A stretch of DNA of 64,000 nt from Raphanus sativus (GCF_000801105.2 NC_079514.1:30739075-30803074), one strand, 5' to 3'; shown: positions 12,594 to 26,171, counted from the stretch's first letter. The notes: generated by a model not told the origin, from the sequence alone. Numbers and translations: made by a program.

Positions 12594-12786
12594 TATTGTA
12601 CTAAAGTCATAGTCAAACCATTTCATTAATTATTTATATAATATATTTGATTATTTACATTAATTACAAAAAATATGTATTGTTTTGAAAAATATTAATA
12701 ATTAATAAAGATATTAGTAATAAATCAGTTTGATTATAAATTTTTAATTTTATTTTTAGTTGTAACAAAATCTATTGAGAAAAATC

Positions 12787-13705
12787 TAGGGGTGTTCAAT
12801 CCGGATATCGGTTCGGTTTGGTTTTTTCGGTTTTTTCGGCATTTCTGTTAGTAAAATACAACTACCATTCTAAATCCATATTTACTTCGGTTCGGTTCGG
12901 TTTATATACTGTCGGTTTTCGGTTTATTCGGTTTTATACCAAAAAACATAATTCTTTATTTTGTGATCATATTATATGAATTTTAGAGTCATGTTGTCAA
13001 CACAATCATTTATTAAAAATATTATATGTTTAAATAAAAGAACAAAAAAATAAAAAACGCTTATACCATCTAATAAAATAATAAAATCTAGAATTAAAAT
13101 CAAAGCTCAAAATTGAATAAAAGTAAACAGCTAAAAACAAACAGAAGCACGAAGCACTAAAGAATTTTTTTCTATTCTTCCATATTTAGCGTTCATCAAA
13201 TTCATGTTTCTTCGATTAAACACGAATCTCTGTTCATTTATAGATTAAAAAAAGTGTGAATAATTTCTACTAATTGTTGTCCATCAAATTTATAATCTTT
13301 ATTTCAATTTAGTCAATGCTAAAATAAAGCAAAAAGATCAAAAAAAACTAAAAAAATAAGAAGCATCGGTTGCGATAAATTGTATTTAATTATACTTCAA
13401 ATGTTTTACAAATCATGACTTCTTTATTAGTATAAAAATATGGTAATAGTTATTAGCAAACAAATTAACTTATGATTTTCATACGTCGTTATAAATATAT
13501 ACATATTTACATGTTTCTATTTTGATCGGTTTTATTCGGTATATTCGGTTTTATCGGTTATATACCAAACCATATCCAAATCCTACGGTTTTTAGAAAAT
13601 TACATCCATTCGGTTTGTATGGTATATACCAAATCCAAACCACATTGTCTATTTCGGTTTAGTTCGGTTCGGTACGGTTCGGTTTTGCCATATTGAACAG
13701 CCCTT
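12787..13705. mobile_element. Non-autonomous hAT element, CGGTTCGG-rich ends (919 bp)
   Basis: Termini TAGGGGTGTTCAATCCGG and (reverse complement) AAGGGCTGTTCAATATGG. The 8-bp flanks gaaaaatc (12779-12786) and gaataatc (13706-13713) agree in 7 of 8. Both subterminal regions are packed with cggttcggttt-type repeats in inverted orientation. The AT-rich interior has no ORF. Confidence 0.7.
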
Positions 13706-14328
13706 GAATAATCTAATAAGATCTTACAAAAAACTTTTTTAATAAAATAATTTATTAACAAGTTTTGTGATTAGTAATATATTATTATTATAAATTAATA
13801 TTAATTAAAAATAAAAATTATATGTCACATTTAACTCGTAATTAGTAATATAATATTATTAAACATTAAAAATTAAAATTATATGCTGTATTTTATACTA
13901 GGACCGGTCCACCATACTGGCGGGATGATAATTTTAAAATAATTTAAGTAGTTAGAGTAAATATTTTTGATTTTTGTTTGATATTTGTTTTTATTTTAAA
14001 ATGTTTTGTTCTATATTAGCATGAGTCACTATTTTATTGATTGTTATTTTTATTCAATTTCATTCTCGTTATAATTAACTTAATTTTTCCTTACGATTAA
14101 TAAGATTATTTATTTGAAGTTTGATTCTGTTTTTATTTTAATGGTGTAGAATTATTGATTTATTTGTTTAACTTGAAGTTATTTATTGTATAATAAAACT
14201 GTTAAATTTTACTTTGACTTTAGAACCAATAATTTCGTAATGTCTAGGGTCTTAAAACATTATCTTTTGAAGTTTTTTTCTTCAACATCTCCTACAGATA
14301 TTTTGATTTATTTGTATCATCTATATTT

Positions 14329-14332
<4 letters not shown>

Positions 14333-14422
<90 letters not shown>
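14333..14422. repeat. (AT)n microsatellite, 90 bp
   Basis: About 45 AT units with one phase break near 14362, inside the Helitron 13898-15655. It creates false Ile/Tyr-rich ORFs on both strands. Confidence 0.95.
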
Positions 14423-14423
<1 letters not shown>

Positions 14424-14591
14424 AATTTTGAAAAATGGTCATAATCGTATTTGCATAATATTGTATTTTCTTGAACAAAATAGGTATAAAAAAGTATAAC
14501 CAATTATGTATTATGATTAAAATTCTATATTATAGTTGTCTTTAGAATTCTTATGATACTGCATGATATGTACTTTAACATTTTTCTTTAA

Positions 14592-14630
14592 GAAAAAAAC
14601 AATGCATTTAGTCAAAAAAAAAACAATGCA
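14592..14630. repeat. Micro-insertion: tttagtc-A(n) between direct repeats
   Basis: aaaaaacaatgca occurs on both sides of tttagtcaaaa. The A runs blur the borders, so the repeat is certain only for acaatgca plus As. Confidence 0.55.
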
Positions 14631-15689
14631 AGATATGTATGTGAGATTTTTTCTCAGAGAATAAAACAATATAGACACCAAAAGTCATTTGACAAAAAAA
14701 ACTTGACAAAAAAACTTTCAAACGAACATATAATTTTTATATAATTGAAAGGGAAATGGCATCTTACAATAAATTTACAATTATTTTAATATCATTAAGA
14801 ATAATATATCTTCATTTGTCTCTATTATGGACTCTTTGATCCCAAAAACTATATCTTTTTATTTTAAATTTTCTTTGATATATATTAAAATAAATATTTC
14901 ATTGAATTGAATGAATAGCTCGGACAATTTCACAGAGTACAGTCGGAAGCTCATGAGTCACCGTGTTGCCGGTTAAGGACGAACCCAATTTCTTCGGGCC
15001 GCACACTCCATCAAAATCTATACCCAAAACACGTCATATAGACGGCCTTGGCCAGCTCCGATTGCACAACGATTAAATTCCACCAGATCTCTGAATAAAT
15101 GAAACGATGAGTATCACTAGCCTGGACACGTGTCACGCTCACAAGAGCCGACTTTGTGACATGGATCCTATGTGGCTTCACCAGGATAGATAGAACATAT
15201 TTATATATACCTTTTTAGGATAGAGGAGGAAAGCATACCTTTTTTATACCGCAGATACACCGCCTCTCAGAAGATCACCATATATTGAAGTAGAGATTGT
15301 GGCTAAAGGAGTTAAGAACATGTCTAATGAGATGGATCTGTAAGTGGTTTAGTTTCGAGTGATGGAAAGAAAGCCAAAAGACGCGATCGTAAACCCAACG
15401 AACCGAATCGTTTAGCAAATCAGTCTCCAAAACGGCAGAGAGAACACAAAGTGTGATGAACCCTAAATCCCGATGAAGGCATATTGAGAGGCCGAGGCTG
15501 AATCCTTTGAACATAACATATGGCCCAAACACTAAACGGAGCCCAATCAATTTTAATCTGAGTTTAATGAAACAGTGAGTTTCAAAGACATGGACATGTG
15601 TCTATCAAATTGATGACGAGAAGAGAGTGAATCTCTTCTTCATAGTAATATAGATAGATAGATATTTTATAGTTGTAATCTATATTATA

Positions 15690-17150
15690 TTAAAATTTAA
15701 ATGCTATATGAAATAAATATAACACAATTATTATTATTATAATTTTGACAACAATAATTAAAATATGAAATGAGTTCTACAGGCTCAGAAAACCAAACCA
15801 GAGGGTTAGAGTCAAAGTAGAACACAGCTGAAGGGGAACTTTTCTCACCTCGTGCAAGCTTATCTGCCACTAAATTGATTGCCCTTGGTATAAGCTTAAT
15901 TTTGAAGGTAAAAAAGAAAATGTTACTTCCATGTATATTGAAAAATGAGGTCATTCTTCGAGTGAGAACACCATCTTCACCAATTGAGAACAGTCTATTG
16001 CGAAAACTACGTCTGAAAAATTTATGGTATTATGCACTCCATAGGTCATATCAAAGCCTCACATTATACATGTAAAACTGATAGACTTCTGCGGAAATTC
16101 ATCGCCCCCATTATCTTTTCCTCTGATACTGTTTATTTACAAAAACAACCATGCCTTAAGTATTTTTTTTTTGCTAAGAATGCTAATATCATATAAATGA
16201 TGTTCAGATTTACAAAAAGTTAATCTAAAAGTACTCTACCTTGGTAAAAAGAAGGAAAAAACAATAGAGCAATGAGTAAGAACCTAATAGATTAGATAAT
16301 CCAACTTGACAACAGAGAATCAAATTTCTTCATATCCCTCCTTGCCATGATTGTAATCTTCACGCACTGTCTTGTTCCTTCCACACACCATCTATAAAAC
16401 AAATTCTTGAAAGACCTAAGGACTGCCAATCAAAAACCGGAGGAACCACTTTTTTGTTCGGTGGAATAGCAAGTTGAGCTTCTGACCACACCTCACCTTC
16501 CACTTCTGCTGCCCGAAGAATTTTCTGAGGATTCCCATCTATATTTTTATAGATTTTATCATTTATGTTCTTTCAGATATACCACAAAATCCACGGGAAA
16601 TAACTGAAATCATACTCTGTAGGAAGTCTCGAGAAAAGACAATTCATATTAGTAAACACCAAAGGAGTAGGTAAATTCCTTGGGCGAATTTTTGATAAAG
16701 CCCAAGTTTGCAAAGCTAGAGGGCATTCAGAGAGAATATGATTAACTGATTCTTCCTCTGCTCTATAAATACTACAACGAGTTTCGCACTCAATACCATG
16801 TGCCTGTAAATTTTTCGCAACCCCTATAGTACATGGAATAACTTGTCAAACAAAATGTCTCAGTTTTGGTGAACATTTGAGCTTCCAGGTAAAGGCCGAC
16901 AAAGGTTTTGTATCTGGACCGAAGGAAGCCATCCCTTGGACCTTATCTGGATAAAGTGTTTCAATCTTATAGCATGATTTAACAGTATACTTTCCTGTCT
17001 CAGTAAACATCCAGCCATAGGAATCTGGCCTAGAATTCTGACTTTTAACTAGACCTCTAATAATTTTCACATCATCTGGGTGTATATATGCATTAATTAG
17101 ATCCACAGTTCATGCCAAAGTAATCGGATCGATAAGATGATCCATCTTTA
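15690..17150 (-). mobile_element. LINE fragment: zinc-binding RT region and RNase H domain
   Basis: Reading the minus strand from 17106: NSRPDSYGWMFTETGKYTVKS..AFTWKLKCSPKLRHFV is the zf-RVT (reverse-transcriptase zinc-binding) region. It continues after a stop as HGIECETRCSIYRAEEES..NHILSECPLALQTW, and later IPPNKKVVPPVFDW. The RNase H end IPRAINLVADKLARGEKSS..WFSEPVEL lies at about 15770-15890. The 3' edge reads tgttgtcaaaa on the minus strand. Several stops and frame changes show it is dead. Polymerase motifs are missing, so only the 3' third of the ORF2 region remains. Confidence 0.8.
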
Positions 17151-20100
17151 AATAAATATTTAAGAATTGGGGTTGCATTTTTGGGGTTGCATTTCATTTC
17201 CATGCTGAAATGGATTTTCCGTTCCCTTCTGAAAAAAGTAGCTTACCTTTTCTCCAAACTTAGATCGCATGTCTACAATTACGAATCTTATTCACTATAC
17301 CCTTTTGGCCTTTTCTTTCTACACCCCGTTGCATCCACCACCTCGTTCAATTGACTCCATTAACGTATCTTCTCTGATCCATCATTTTTTATTAAACTAA
17401 CCAATCTACCAACTTTTACCAATTGGTTAATCTTATTTTTTTCAAATTACTTTCATTTAAATAAATAAATATAACTCACTGTTAAAATGGGGCTAAATTC
17501 ATAAATCATGTAATATTTTTACACAAAAAAATAAATTGTTAACATATTTTTTCAACACACAAAAATATTTTTTCTAAAAATATTTATTATTTTTTAAAAA
17601 AATAACAACAATATATTATCTAAAATAATTATATATTATATAAACAACCTATAATTCATGTGTTATTTAAAATATATGCTATTAGAAAACTTTGTCATTA
17701 AAATATTAATAAAAATATTTTTTTAGCAAATATATTATACTTTAAAATTATAAAAATTGTTAAAAATAGAAAATTACCAAAAGTTTAATTTCTTTTATAA
17801 AATAATGCATTAGTTTAGAAATAAAAATATAAAAAGTCATATAATCTTCCAAACTCAAAAATAGTTGTATAATTTTCTAAATTTCTCTTCATTTAATTCA
17901 AATGTACTTTTTAAAATATATATTCAAACTGATAATGATAACATTCCAAATTTTACACAACATAAAATAATAGTTGCTAAAGTATAAGTTTTGGAAATGC
18001 TACACGAAAAATAAATTATATGGTAAGAACTAAAATAGTATAATATTTTGAAATATTAATTTAATAACAAAAAAATCAGAAAACTTAATACAATGAGATT
18101 GAAAAAGCATTACATACCGATAAAATTTACTAAAATAATATTATAGATACTACTTTGCATAAAATTTACTAAAATAATAAGATGAACTACTTAAAGAGAA
18201 TAATGTATTTTCTTATAAAATCATGCAATATACTAAAATAATAGATGCTAAAGTATATTATCAAATAAAATTCAAAAACATAAAGTATCCTAATAAATTT
18301 CATTTCTATAGTATAAATAAATAAAATTTAAAAATATATTGTATGCAAACTATAGAAATTAAAGAAACACATATTGAGTACATGATTCTATATTTCATTA
18401 TTTTAGATTATGAATTTATTGTATCTAACTCGAAAATATATTGGTATTTGATAATAATTAATAACAAAGTTTTATTCATACAATAAATTATATATATTAA
18501 TAATGTCGAATAAGTAATTTGAAACAATTAAATTAGATTATAGAGTTATATGATATAATACTAAAATATAAATCATATATTTAAAATGTTTACAGTAATA
18601 TCTATGTTATACACTTATAAAATGAAAAAATGCATGCATGGATGTGCAGGTAAAACTTTAGTTTTATAAATTAATTTAAACACCCTAAATTTATTTTAGA
18701 AAATCAAAATTGATACATATATATATTCTTTGTAGTTTTTTATATCTATCTGAATATCGGGCTCAATACTAATCAATAAAATTATATGCAGAGTTATTTT
18801 TGTATTCCAGTTCTCATGTTAAAATTTATACCAGCTAAGGTCAATTGCATTCTTAATAAATAGTGTAACTATATAATATGTTTTAAAATAATTTTATATT
18901 AATAATTTTAAATTTATTTATCAAATTAATATCAAATGATTCATGTTACTGTGTTGGTATTCGGAAATAATATTTTAATTATTAAAATGCAAATTTAATA
19001 CTAATCAAACAAAAAATAATGAATGTGGTTTTTACAGAGTTTTTTCGGAACGTTTATAATTCGTAAGTGATTACAAAAGATTAACGCAATATGACAAGTA
19101 AATATATTTTGATGCAATATTGTCATATATATATAATTTGATGTTCAATTTGATTTTTTTTAAAAGCATAAAAAATAATTTATCATAATCAATAAGTATA
19201 TGTAATATGATTATGCATGCTACAGGCAAAACACCTATCTAGTGATTTTTATTTATTTATTTGAGCTCTCACCTTAAAGATTAAAATGATTAAAATCGTT
19301 GGTATTTTTAATAAATAATTATATTTTAATAATTATTTATCATATTTATTATTTACAAAATCTGACAAAAAATCATTTAGAAAATAATATTTTGTTTGAG
19401 AAAATAATAATAACTTTGTTACAAATAATGTTTAGATTTTATTATCTCATTGAGACATAGTTATCTACATATTGTTAAAATTTGTAGGGAATTTTCAAAA
19501 ATACCATTTTCAAGGTACCATTATTCATTTGTAATACAAGCTTGGTTTTTGAATGCTTGTCATTCCAACTTTATTAGAGTTGTTACAACTTACAAAGGAA
19601 CATAGGAAGTCTAAGAAGTGGCTGTTTACATCGGGGAAAATATGAGCCATCTATTGAACATATCTTTTTAAAAATTTAGGGTTTGAACATGTATCTTTAA
19701 AAATGAATAAGATTGCCAAAATGGAATAGAAAAACAATTACATTGTTCATTTGTCATGAATTTCTTTTTGATCCGTTTTAAATTCAGATACCTCTGACCA
19801 ACTTTAAAAAGTCATATCATTTATTTTAAAAATCAGAAAATATAAAAAAATTACAAAAATGTACATAAACAAGAATCAATCATATGAAAAATAATTTAGT
19901 TGACCAAATATTAATGAAACACATTTTCATTTTTCGATCTATAGAGAACAGAAAACAAAATCTACTATTTACAAACATGTAGATTGTAGTTTCGGTTAAC
20001 TACGTAGATATCTGCTGTTTGTAGACCCTGAAATTTACCTAGTTGTAATCATTCTCCACCACAGAATGAACTACTTACGATTTTCTTTAAGGCCCGAACT

Positions 20101-21093
20101 AAGTAAAATTCATTTACTAATGTTTCCTATATATCTACTGACACATAATAAATAAATCTGCCTATGTACCAATATTTACGAAGATAATATTTTGTTTTCT
20201 ACTTGAATAATATATCTTATTACAGACAGATTACACAGTCTACCATTATATCTACAATCTATGAGCAGCAGAATGTATGTTCTGCCAAATTCGTAATGTA
20301 AATATTCTCTAAAATCTCTTCAAAATCTGTTAAAAGAATATATTCTAAATCTTTATTTTCCCAAATTTTCGTGTTTCCTAAAGTATTTAAAATAAATGTG
20401 ATCATAAATCGATTTTGCCATTTTTCTTTATTTTCTATTTTTAACTTTTAACCTTTTAATAATTAAATTAACAAAAATAATTTTGAACTTAGATTAGGGA
20501 TTTAATCAGGTTTAGAGAAAAAAAAATATTAAATGGACAACTTATTCCTCAAATTATGGCACAGGGACAATATCTCATGGTTTGAACATGTTTTTTCAAG
20601 TCCTAGCCTTTTGTTGGAAACTCAATTATGCAGAAACATTTATTGAGTAAATATACTTAATAAAAAAAAGTTTGTGAGAGATTAGTTGTGATTGTGGATA
20701 CTCTAAAAACCCAAAATTTAGTTCAGAGCCATATATATCAACTAATCAAACGTTCATTTCTTTAGAAAATATACAGCAAAAAATATCTAGAAAGTTAAAA
20801 ATTATCTGTAGTGTTTTATTTTCAGAGCAAACATTTAGTGCTTGACAAAGTTACAACAAATAAATCTACATACTAAATTCTAAAGCCAAAAACATAAAAG
20901 TAGAACCCATTTCAATAACTCCCTATCTAGAATAATAGTAGGTATTGGATTGTGTTGTTATCCAAAAATACATCATAAGTTTTTAAAATTGAAAATATAA
21001 TCAAGTGAAAAGGAAATTAAATTATAACGTTAAAATTTTGAGATTAAAGTCACTGTTATCTTTAATGAATAATCAGATCCAATCACTAAATAA
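17151..21093. other. Extremely AT-rich transposon debris
   Basis: Nearly 4 kb without a plausible ORF. A Helitron-like end lies at 19242 and a Mutator-like terminus (gggaattttcaaaaatacc) at 19487 without a matching partner. Nothing else was recognised. Confidence 0.5.
19200..19242 (+). mobile_element. Helitron-like 3' terminus
   Basis: tgcatgctacaggcaaaacacctatCTAG|T resembles the end of the 21094-22180 family (tgcaggaaaacacCTAG|T) but lacks a strong hairpin. The 5' end was not identified. Confidence 0.35.
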
Positions 21094-22180
21094 TCCCCTA
21101 GACTATATTTGCGAAGTGATTTGCCACATGTCCTCTCTATAATCGATTTCACAAAATAAATATGACATGGCTACTGAAATTGATGACATGGCTTCCGAAA
21201 AAATATGACATGGATAATTTCATTTAATATTGATTTATATTTTTGGCAAACTTATTAGAATATGGTAATAATTCATTTATTATATTTAATATTGATATTT
21301 CTTTTTGTTAATTTTTTAAATATGGTAATAGCTCATACATCATCTATAAAATAAATATATTCATATATCACATTTTAAATTTCGAAATATTATTATTTTG
21401 TATAATTATACAATTTGTATTACTAAAACTTTCAAAAATTTCTACAATTTTTTTTTAAAATATCTAATCGTAAGATCATTAGTTTCTTATATATCTACAA
21501 AATTTATAAATATTTTTCAGGCTAATTTTTTTGATAATTATACAATTTTATATCATTTTATTAGTTTTATACAAATTGAATTAATATATATTTGCCACAT
21601 GTCCTCTCTATAATCGATTTCACAAAATAAATATGACATGGCTACTGAAATTGATGACACGGCTTCCGAAAAAATATGACATGGATAATTTCATTTAATA
21701 TTGATTTATATTTTTGGCAAACTTATTAGAATATGGTAATAATTCATTTATTATATTTAATATTGATATTTCTTTTGTTAATTTTTAAAATATGGTAATA
21801 GCTCATACATCATCTATAAAATAAATATATTCATATATCACATTTTAAATTTCGAAATATTATTATTTTGTATAATTATACAATTTGTATTACTAAAACT
21901 TTCAAAAATTTCTACAATTTTTTTTTTAAAATATCTAATCGTAAGATCATTAATTTCTTATATATCTACAAAATTTATAAATAATTTTCAGGCTAATTTT
22001 TTTTGATAATTATACAATTTTATATCATTTTATTAGGTTTATACAAATTGAATTAATATATATCAAATTTATATTAAATATTAGTAAGAAAATAGTGAAA
22101 TCTATAATATTTAATAAAAAAATTAAATATAAGTTAGATTTAAAAATTTCTTACTGCACATGGTGCAGGAAAACACCTAG
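21094..22180 (+). mobile_element. Helitron with two internal 470-bp tandem repeats
   Basis: Starts A|TCCCCTAGACTATATTTGCG at 21094. It ends with a perfect hairpin CTGCAC-ATG-GTGCAG (22154-22168), 8 nt, then CTAG|T at 22180. The interior is essentially two tandem copies of a 470-bp unit (21122-21591 and 21592-22062, offset 471 bp) differing by few changes. It has no coding capacity. It is related to the older element at 45526-46729. Confidence 0.8.
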
Positions 22181-22374
22181 TTAACCTTAAATGAATGTAA
22201 TACACCCAAAATTTAAAACGGATAACACATCCAAATTTTAAATTGATAATACATATACTAATAATGTTTGTATATATATGCCAAATTTAAATTTTTATTT
22301 CGAAATTTAAGTTTTTTTCAATTTAGTTCTTCCGTTCACAAATATTTTCCTAAGATCTACTTAATCAATCTAGC

Positions 22375-22420
22375 AAGAATAAACTTGTTACGCAAAAAAA
22401 AAAAGAAGAATGAACTTGTT
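22375..22420. repeat. Micro-insertion: acgc-A(n)-g between 15-bp direct repeats
   Basis: aagaataaacttgtt (22375-22389) and aagaatgaacttgtt (22406-22420) differ at one base and flank a 16-bp insert acgc followed by an A run. Confidence 0.75.
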
Positions 22421-22628
22421 TGCTTGTGGCAAAATTCTAACTTCTGAAATACATAAAATTTACTTAACTATAACTTATTCTGAGAAGAATTTTTTATTTT
22501 ATTTTTTGCTTATCGAGAACTTATAACTTCTGAAACAAATTATAACTTATCTTATTCAGTTTTAGAAAATTAGGTGAGGGACGTTAAGTAAGGTGTAGGT
22601 GATTTTGCGTTGAGTTGTCGTTAAAGAA

Positions 22629-22755
22629 AAACAAAGCGACCTTTCTTAATTACGTTATTAGCGCGTGCGTGTATATGCATGTAAGGCGCGTGTGAGAAAA
22701 ATTACGCTCAACTATTATAAGCTTTCAAAAAGTAACGAAAGTGACTCTTGCGTTG
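22629..22755 (+). repeat. 130-bp direct repeat, copy A
   Basis: aaacaaagcgacctttctta..gcgcgtgcgtgtatatgcat..gtgactcttgcgttgaa, about 95% identical by eye to 25301-25428. It is GC-richer than its surroundings. A Mutator-like element is inserted at its right edge. Its origin is not recognised. Confidence 0.8.
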
Positions 22756-22761
22756 AAAAAG

Positions 22762-23945
22762 AGAAAATTACCAAAAAAAAACAAAAAAATTAGGTTGTTT
22801 TTTTCGGTATAAAATCATTTTTAACTATTTTTTCTTTTTAATCCTTTGTATTTCTAAAAACTAATAAAATAAATAATTTTATGAATCAAAAAATTACTAG
22901 ATATAAAGAATTAATAAAACCTTCATATACACAAGCTGGTAACTTTTTTATGTTCAAAAACTTGATAAATAAAATTTTTAAAATACGTTCCACTAGAATG
23001 CGTATTCTACGAAAAATTGTATAGTAGAAAACGATTTCTAAAATAAACACATTCATCTACTCTTTTAGAACGTCTATTCTACTATTTACTAAATTTTTAA
23101 ATAAGAAGAATGCGCATTCTACTAATCGTAAAGGTATCTACTTTTCTTCCGAATGCATCTTCTACTTTTATAAAGTATTCCAAATTTTGGGCAATGTGTT
23201 TTCTACAATTTAATCTTACGCCTACTCAAAATAGAAAGTGTATTCAAGATTTTTATCATTCTTATAAACTTTTAGAAGACGCCTACTACGGATAAGAATA
23301 CCTGATTTTTTGCAAAAATTAATGAAATTTCAGTTAAGAAAATATTTAAAAAATCTCCTAAAAATATTCTAACTTCCTAAAACGTGTTATGGTCGATTTT
23401 ACTTGTGAAAAAAAAGATTTTGCATTTTTTTCTTCATAAATTTTATGATATCTCCATACTTTATCTTGTGATTTTCACAAACTCTTTTTTGTAAATTACA
23501 AACGTTTTAAGCTTTTTATAAAAAAGACTTTGTAAACATTTTTTATAAAATTCATTTCATTTTTTTACTAAAATTTTTTTGTAAATTTTTATTTTTATTA
23601 TTATAAAGTTTACAAAGTTTATTTTTATTAAACTTTTATTAAAAAATTAAAATGTTTTTTATTAAAAAGTTTTTTAAAACCAATTTTGTAAATTATTTTT
23701 TTTTATTTTATAAATTTTACGAATTTCATTTTTATTAAAATATTCTTTAAAGGTTTTATTTTTGTTTTCCCTTTTTAAAATGTTTTTAGTTAAATTTCAA
23801 AAAAAACAATTAATTTAATGTGTTTAATTAGATTAATCAAGGGTTATTTTGAGATTATGAAAAAAATTATACTAAAGAAACAACTAAATGATGATTTTAT
23901 ACTATAGGAACAATCATGCTGAATTTTTGTTTTGGTAATTTTCCC
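22762..23945. mobile_element. Mutator-like non-autonomous element (1.18 kb)
   Basis: The left end agaaaattaccaaaa and right end (reverse complement gggaaaattaccaaaa) form terminal inverted repeats. The inner inverted pair tataaaatcat / atgattttata adds support. Flanks ttgaaaaag and ttgaaaaga agree in 7 of 9 positions as a 9-bp duplication. The interior has several palindromic agaatgcgYattctac-like motifs (near 22996, 23107) and no transposase. Confidence 0.65.
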
Positions 23946-24021
23946 TTGAAAAGAAAGTGACTCGATACTTCTTTACTTTTTAAATGTTCGCTAAGCCCTC
24001 CCAATTTATCTGATAGATTTA

Positions 24022-24428
24022 GGGGGGTTATTGGGAATAGTATTTTTATAGAGTTGGTTGATTCTAAAAATCGAGAATTGTTTTTTCAAATTTGTAAAAA
24101 TTTCTAAAAAGTTTTTCGTATTTTAAATATTTATGAAAACAATCTGGTTTAAGGATTTTAAGAATCTAAAGAAAATATGCAAGATTCTTGAAATTTCGTT
24201 TTATAAGTAAAATGATGTAAAATTCAATTTCCAATAACACTAGATTTGATAGAAATTTAGAATCATTAAAAACCAAACTTTAGGAATAACAAGAGATTTT
24301 GTAAGGTATTAAACGATCATCAAACCAACAACACTAGATTTTATTAGTATTCTTAGAATCGACCAACCAATAACAATAGAATTTGAGAATTTTTAAAATC
24401 ACTACAAATTCATATCCACTAACACCCC
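24022..24428. mobile_element. PIF/Harbinger (Tourist-like) MITE (407 bp)
   Basis: Starts GGGGGGTTATTGGGAATA and ends with the inverse of GGGGTGTTAGTGGATATG. Both sides have TTA (24019-24021 and 24429-24431), the 3-bp duplication of this superfamily. AT-rich interior, no ORF. Confidence 0.75.
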
Positions 24429-24477
24429 TTATTACGAAACCTTGTTAACCGAGAACTCGGTGACATAGAGGAAAAAG

Positions 24478-25245
24478 CAGTGTTTTGAATCCCGACCCGG
24501 ATCCGTGGTTAAACCGGTAAATCCGATGATCCAATATAACTCTGGTTTGTGTTTTGTAAAAAATCCAAAATTTAAAAACCCACAAAAATTCGCAAAAAAT
24601 CCACCAAAATCCGAAATCCGGTATCGGTTGAACCACTAGTTGAACCAATATATAATTTTACATTTTAAAGCTTTTAGTTATGTATTTAGATTCTGTATTA
24701 TATTCTAAATTTCTAATTAAAAAGTTAGGTTTCTTTCATTTTTTTGCCAAAATTAATTAATGTTATTTGGTGTTAGTTTATTTTGTTATTGACAATTTAT
24801 TGCAATGATGTTTTACTTTTGGTTTATTTTGGTTTTGAAAGTTTAATTATTATTCACATTAAACATAAATATTTATGAATTATAATTTTTATTTTTTAGA
24901 TGTCATAATTCTTAACTAGTTACATTTCTTGTTAAGTAGTCTAAATTATTTTTGATATTTTGTATATCAAATGAAAATAAAAATATAAAAAAACAAAGTT
25001 AAAGTATTTTCTAAATGTTTATTGAACATATATATATATATATACTAAACTATTATTTTATGTTTAATAAACATTTAGAAAATATAAACTTTAGTTTCTA
25101 TATTTTTATTTTAGTAGTTAATATATTATTATATAATAAGATTAATTTATTGTTAATCTGATGTGGTTCACCGGCGGTCGACTCAATAATCCAATAATTC
25201 GATACATTGTTCGGTTCAGTTTCCAGAGCGGTTTTCAAAACATTG
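24478..25245. mobile_element. Non-autonomous hAT element (768 bp)
   Basis: Left terminus CAGTGTTTTGAATCCCG and right terminus (reverse complement CAATGTTTTGAAAACCG) are inverted repeats. Flanks ggaaaaag and gagaaaag agree in 6 of 8 positions. Subterminal ccggatccg/accggcggtcg blocks fit hAT. No coding capacity. Confidence 0.65.
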
Positions 25246-25300
25246 GAGAAAAGAAAATACTCTGTCATGTTCGTGTATGTAATTTATTTTCCTGATTAAG

Positions 25301-25428
25301 AAACAAAGCGACCTTTCTTGATTACGTTATAAGCGCGTGCGTGTATATGCATGTAAGGCGCGTGTGAGAAAAATTGCAGTCAACTTTTATAAGCTTTCAA
25401 AAAGTAAAGAAAGTGACTCTTGCGTTGA
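25301..25428 (+). repeat. 130-bp direct repeat, copy B
   Basis: Second copy of 22629-22755, same orientation, 2672 bp away, with a few substitutions (ttgattacgttata against ttaattacgttatt). Confidence 0.8.
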
Positions 25429-25649
25429 AGGCTTATAATTTGTTTTTTTCCCAATTTTTTTTTTCTAAAATATATATTATAAATCAATCCATAAACTGAA
25501 AATAGTTTCAGTTACATGCTCGATTCAAGAAATATTTAAGAAAATCGTAAGGAAATAGATGAATTCACGGAGTCGAAATTTGATATATTTCCTTAACTCA
25601 ATAAATCGCCTGATGTTTGAATCCCAGGATACAACCGTGATGAAACTAT

Positions 25650-26171
25650 TTCACGACACCTGAAATATAATCTACGAATTAACTACTACGATACATTCTC
25701 GAGACATTTACTTTAAAGAAGAAGATGAAAAAGCTTGATTTATAAGTGTAGTGAGAGAGATGATTGTGTGGAATAAGATTATCAATCTGTGAAGTCTTTA
25801 TAGTATTTACAAAGAATAAAAACTTGGTCACCTAACAAAACTTGGATACCAAGTTGGCTTAACTTGGTCACTAAATTAACTAAATTGACCATTAAGTTTA
25901 TTTATATATATATATATAACTCAATTTATCCATCATAGTGAGCTTGTAAATGAGCCCGAAAAATTTTCATATCCATTCACACAAATTCAAATTTTATTCA
26001 GTCTAATGGGCTTGTAAAAAAAAATTCTCTTAACATATCAAAATATTTCTCAGTCCATTGGACTTGTAATAATTGATGAATAGAAATTACTCTGATCAAT
26101 TAAAAACTCGAAAGACTACACAGACTCGAAAGACTATACAGACTCGATAGACTCTATAACTAGCCCTAACA
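25650..26171 (-). repeat. Possible 3' LTR of the copia element
   Basis: On the minus strand TGTTAGGGCTAG starts at 26171, a typical LTR beginning, and lies downstream of the RNase H end. The stretch contains three 18-bp tandem units of the actcgaaagactacacag type (26106-26159), as found in LTR promoter regions. The far end and a polypurine tract could not be fixed, and no second LTR is present in the window, so this is tentative. Confidence 0.35.

Larger units (their letters stand above)
13898..15655 (-). mobile_element. Helitron carrying a GC-richer segment
   Basis: The 3' end on the minus strand is ccgcc-agtat-ggtgg, then accggtc and CTAG before T at 13898. The 5' end near 15655 reads TCTATATTACTATGAAGAAG (exact start blurred by a gata repeat). 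The interior has a 90-bp (AT)n tract (14333-14422) and, at 14930-15640, a non-repetitive segment clearly richer in GC. That segment may be captured host DNA; no ORF there is convincing. Confidence 0.55.

Noticed and set aside
14186..14503. Ile/Tyr repeat ORFs on both strands
   Set aside because: Produced by the 90-bp (AT)n tract.
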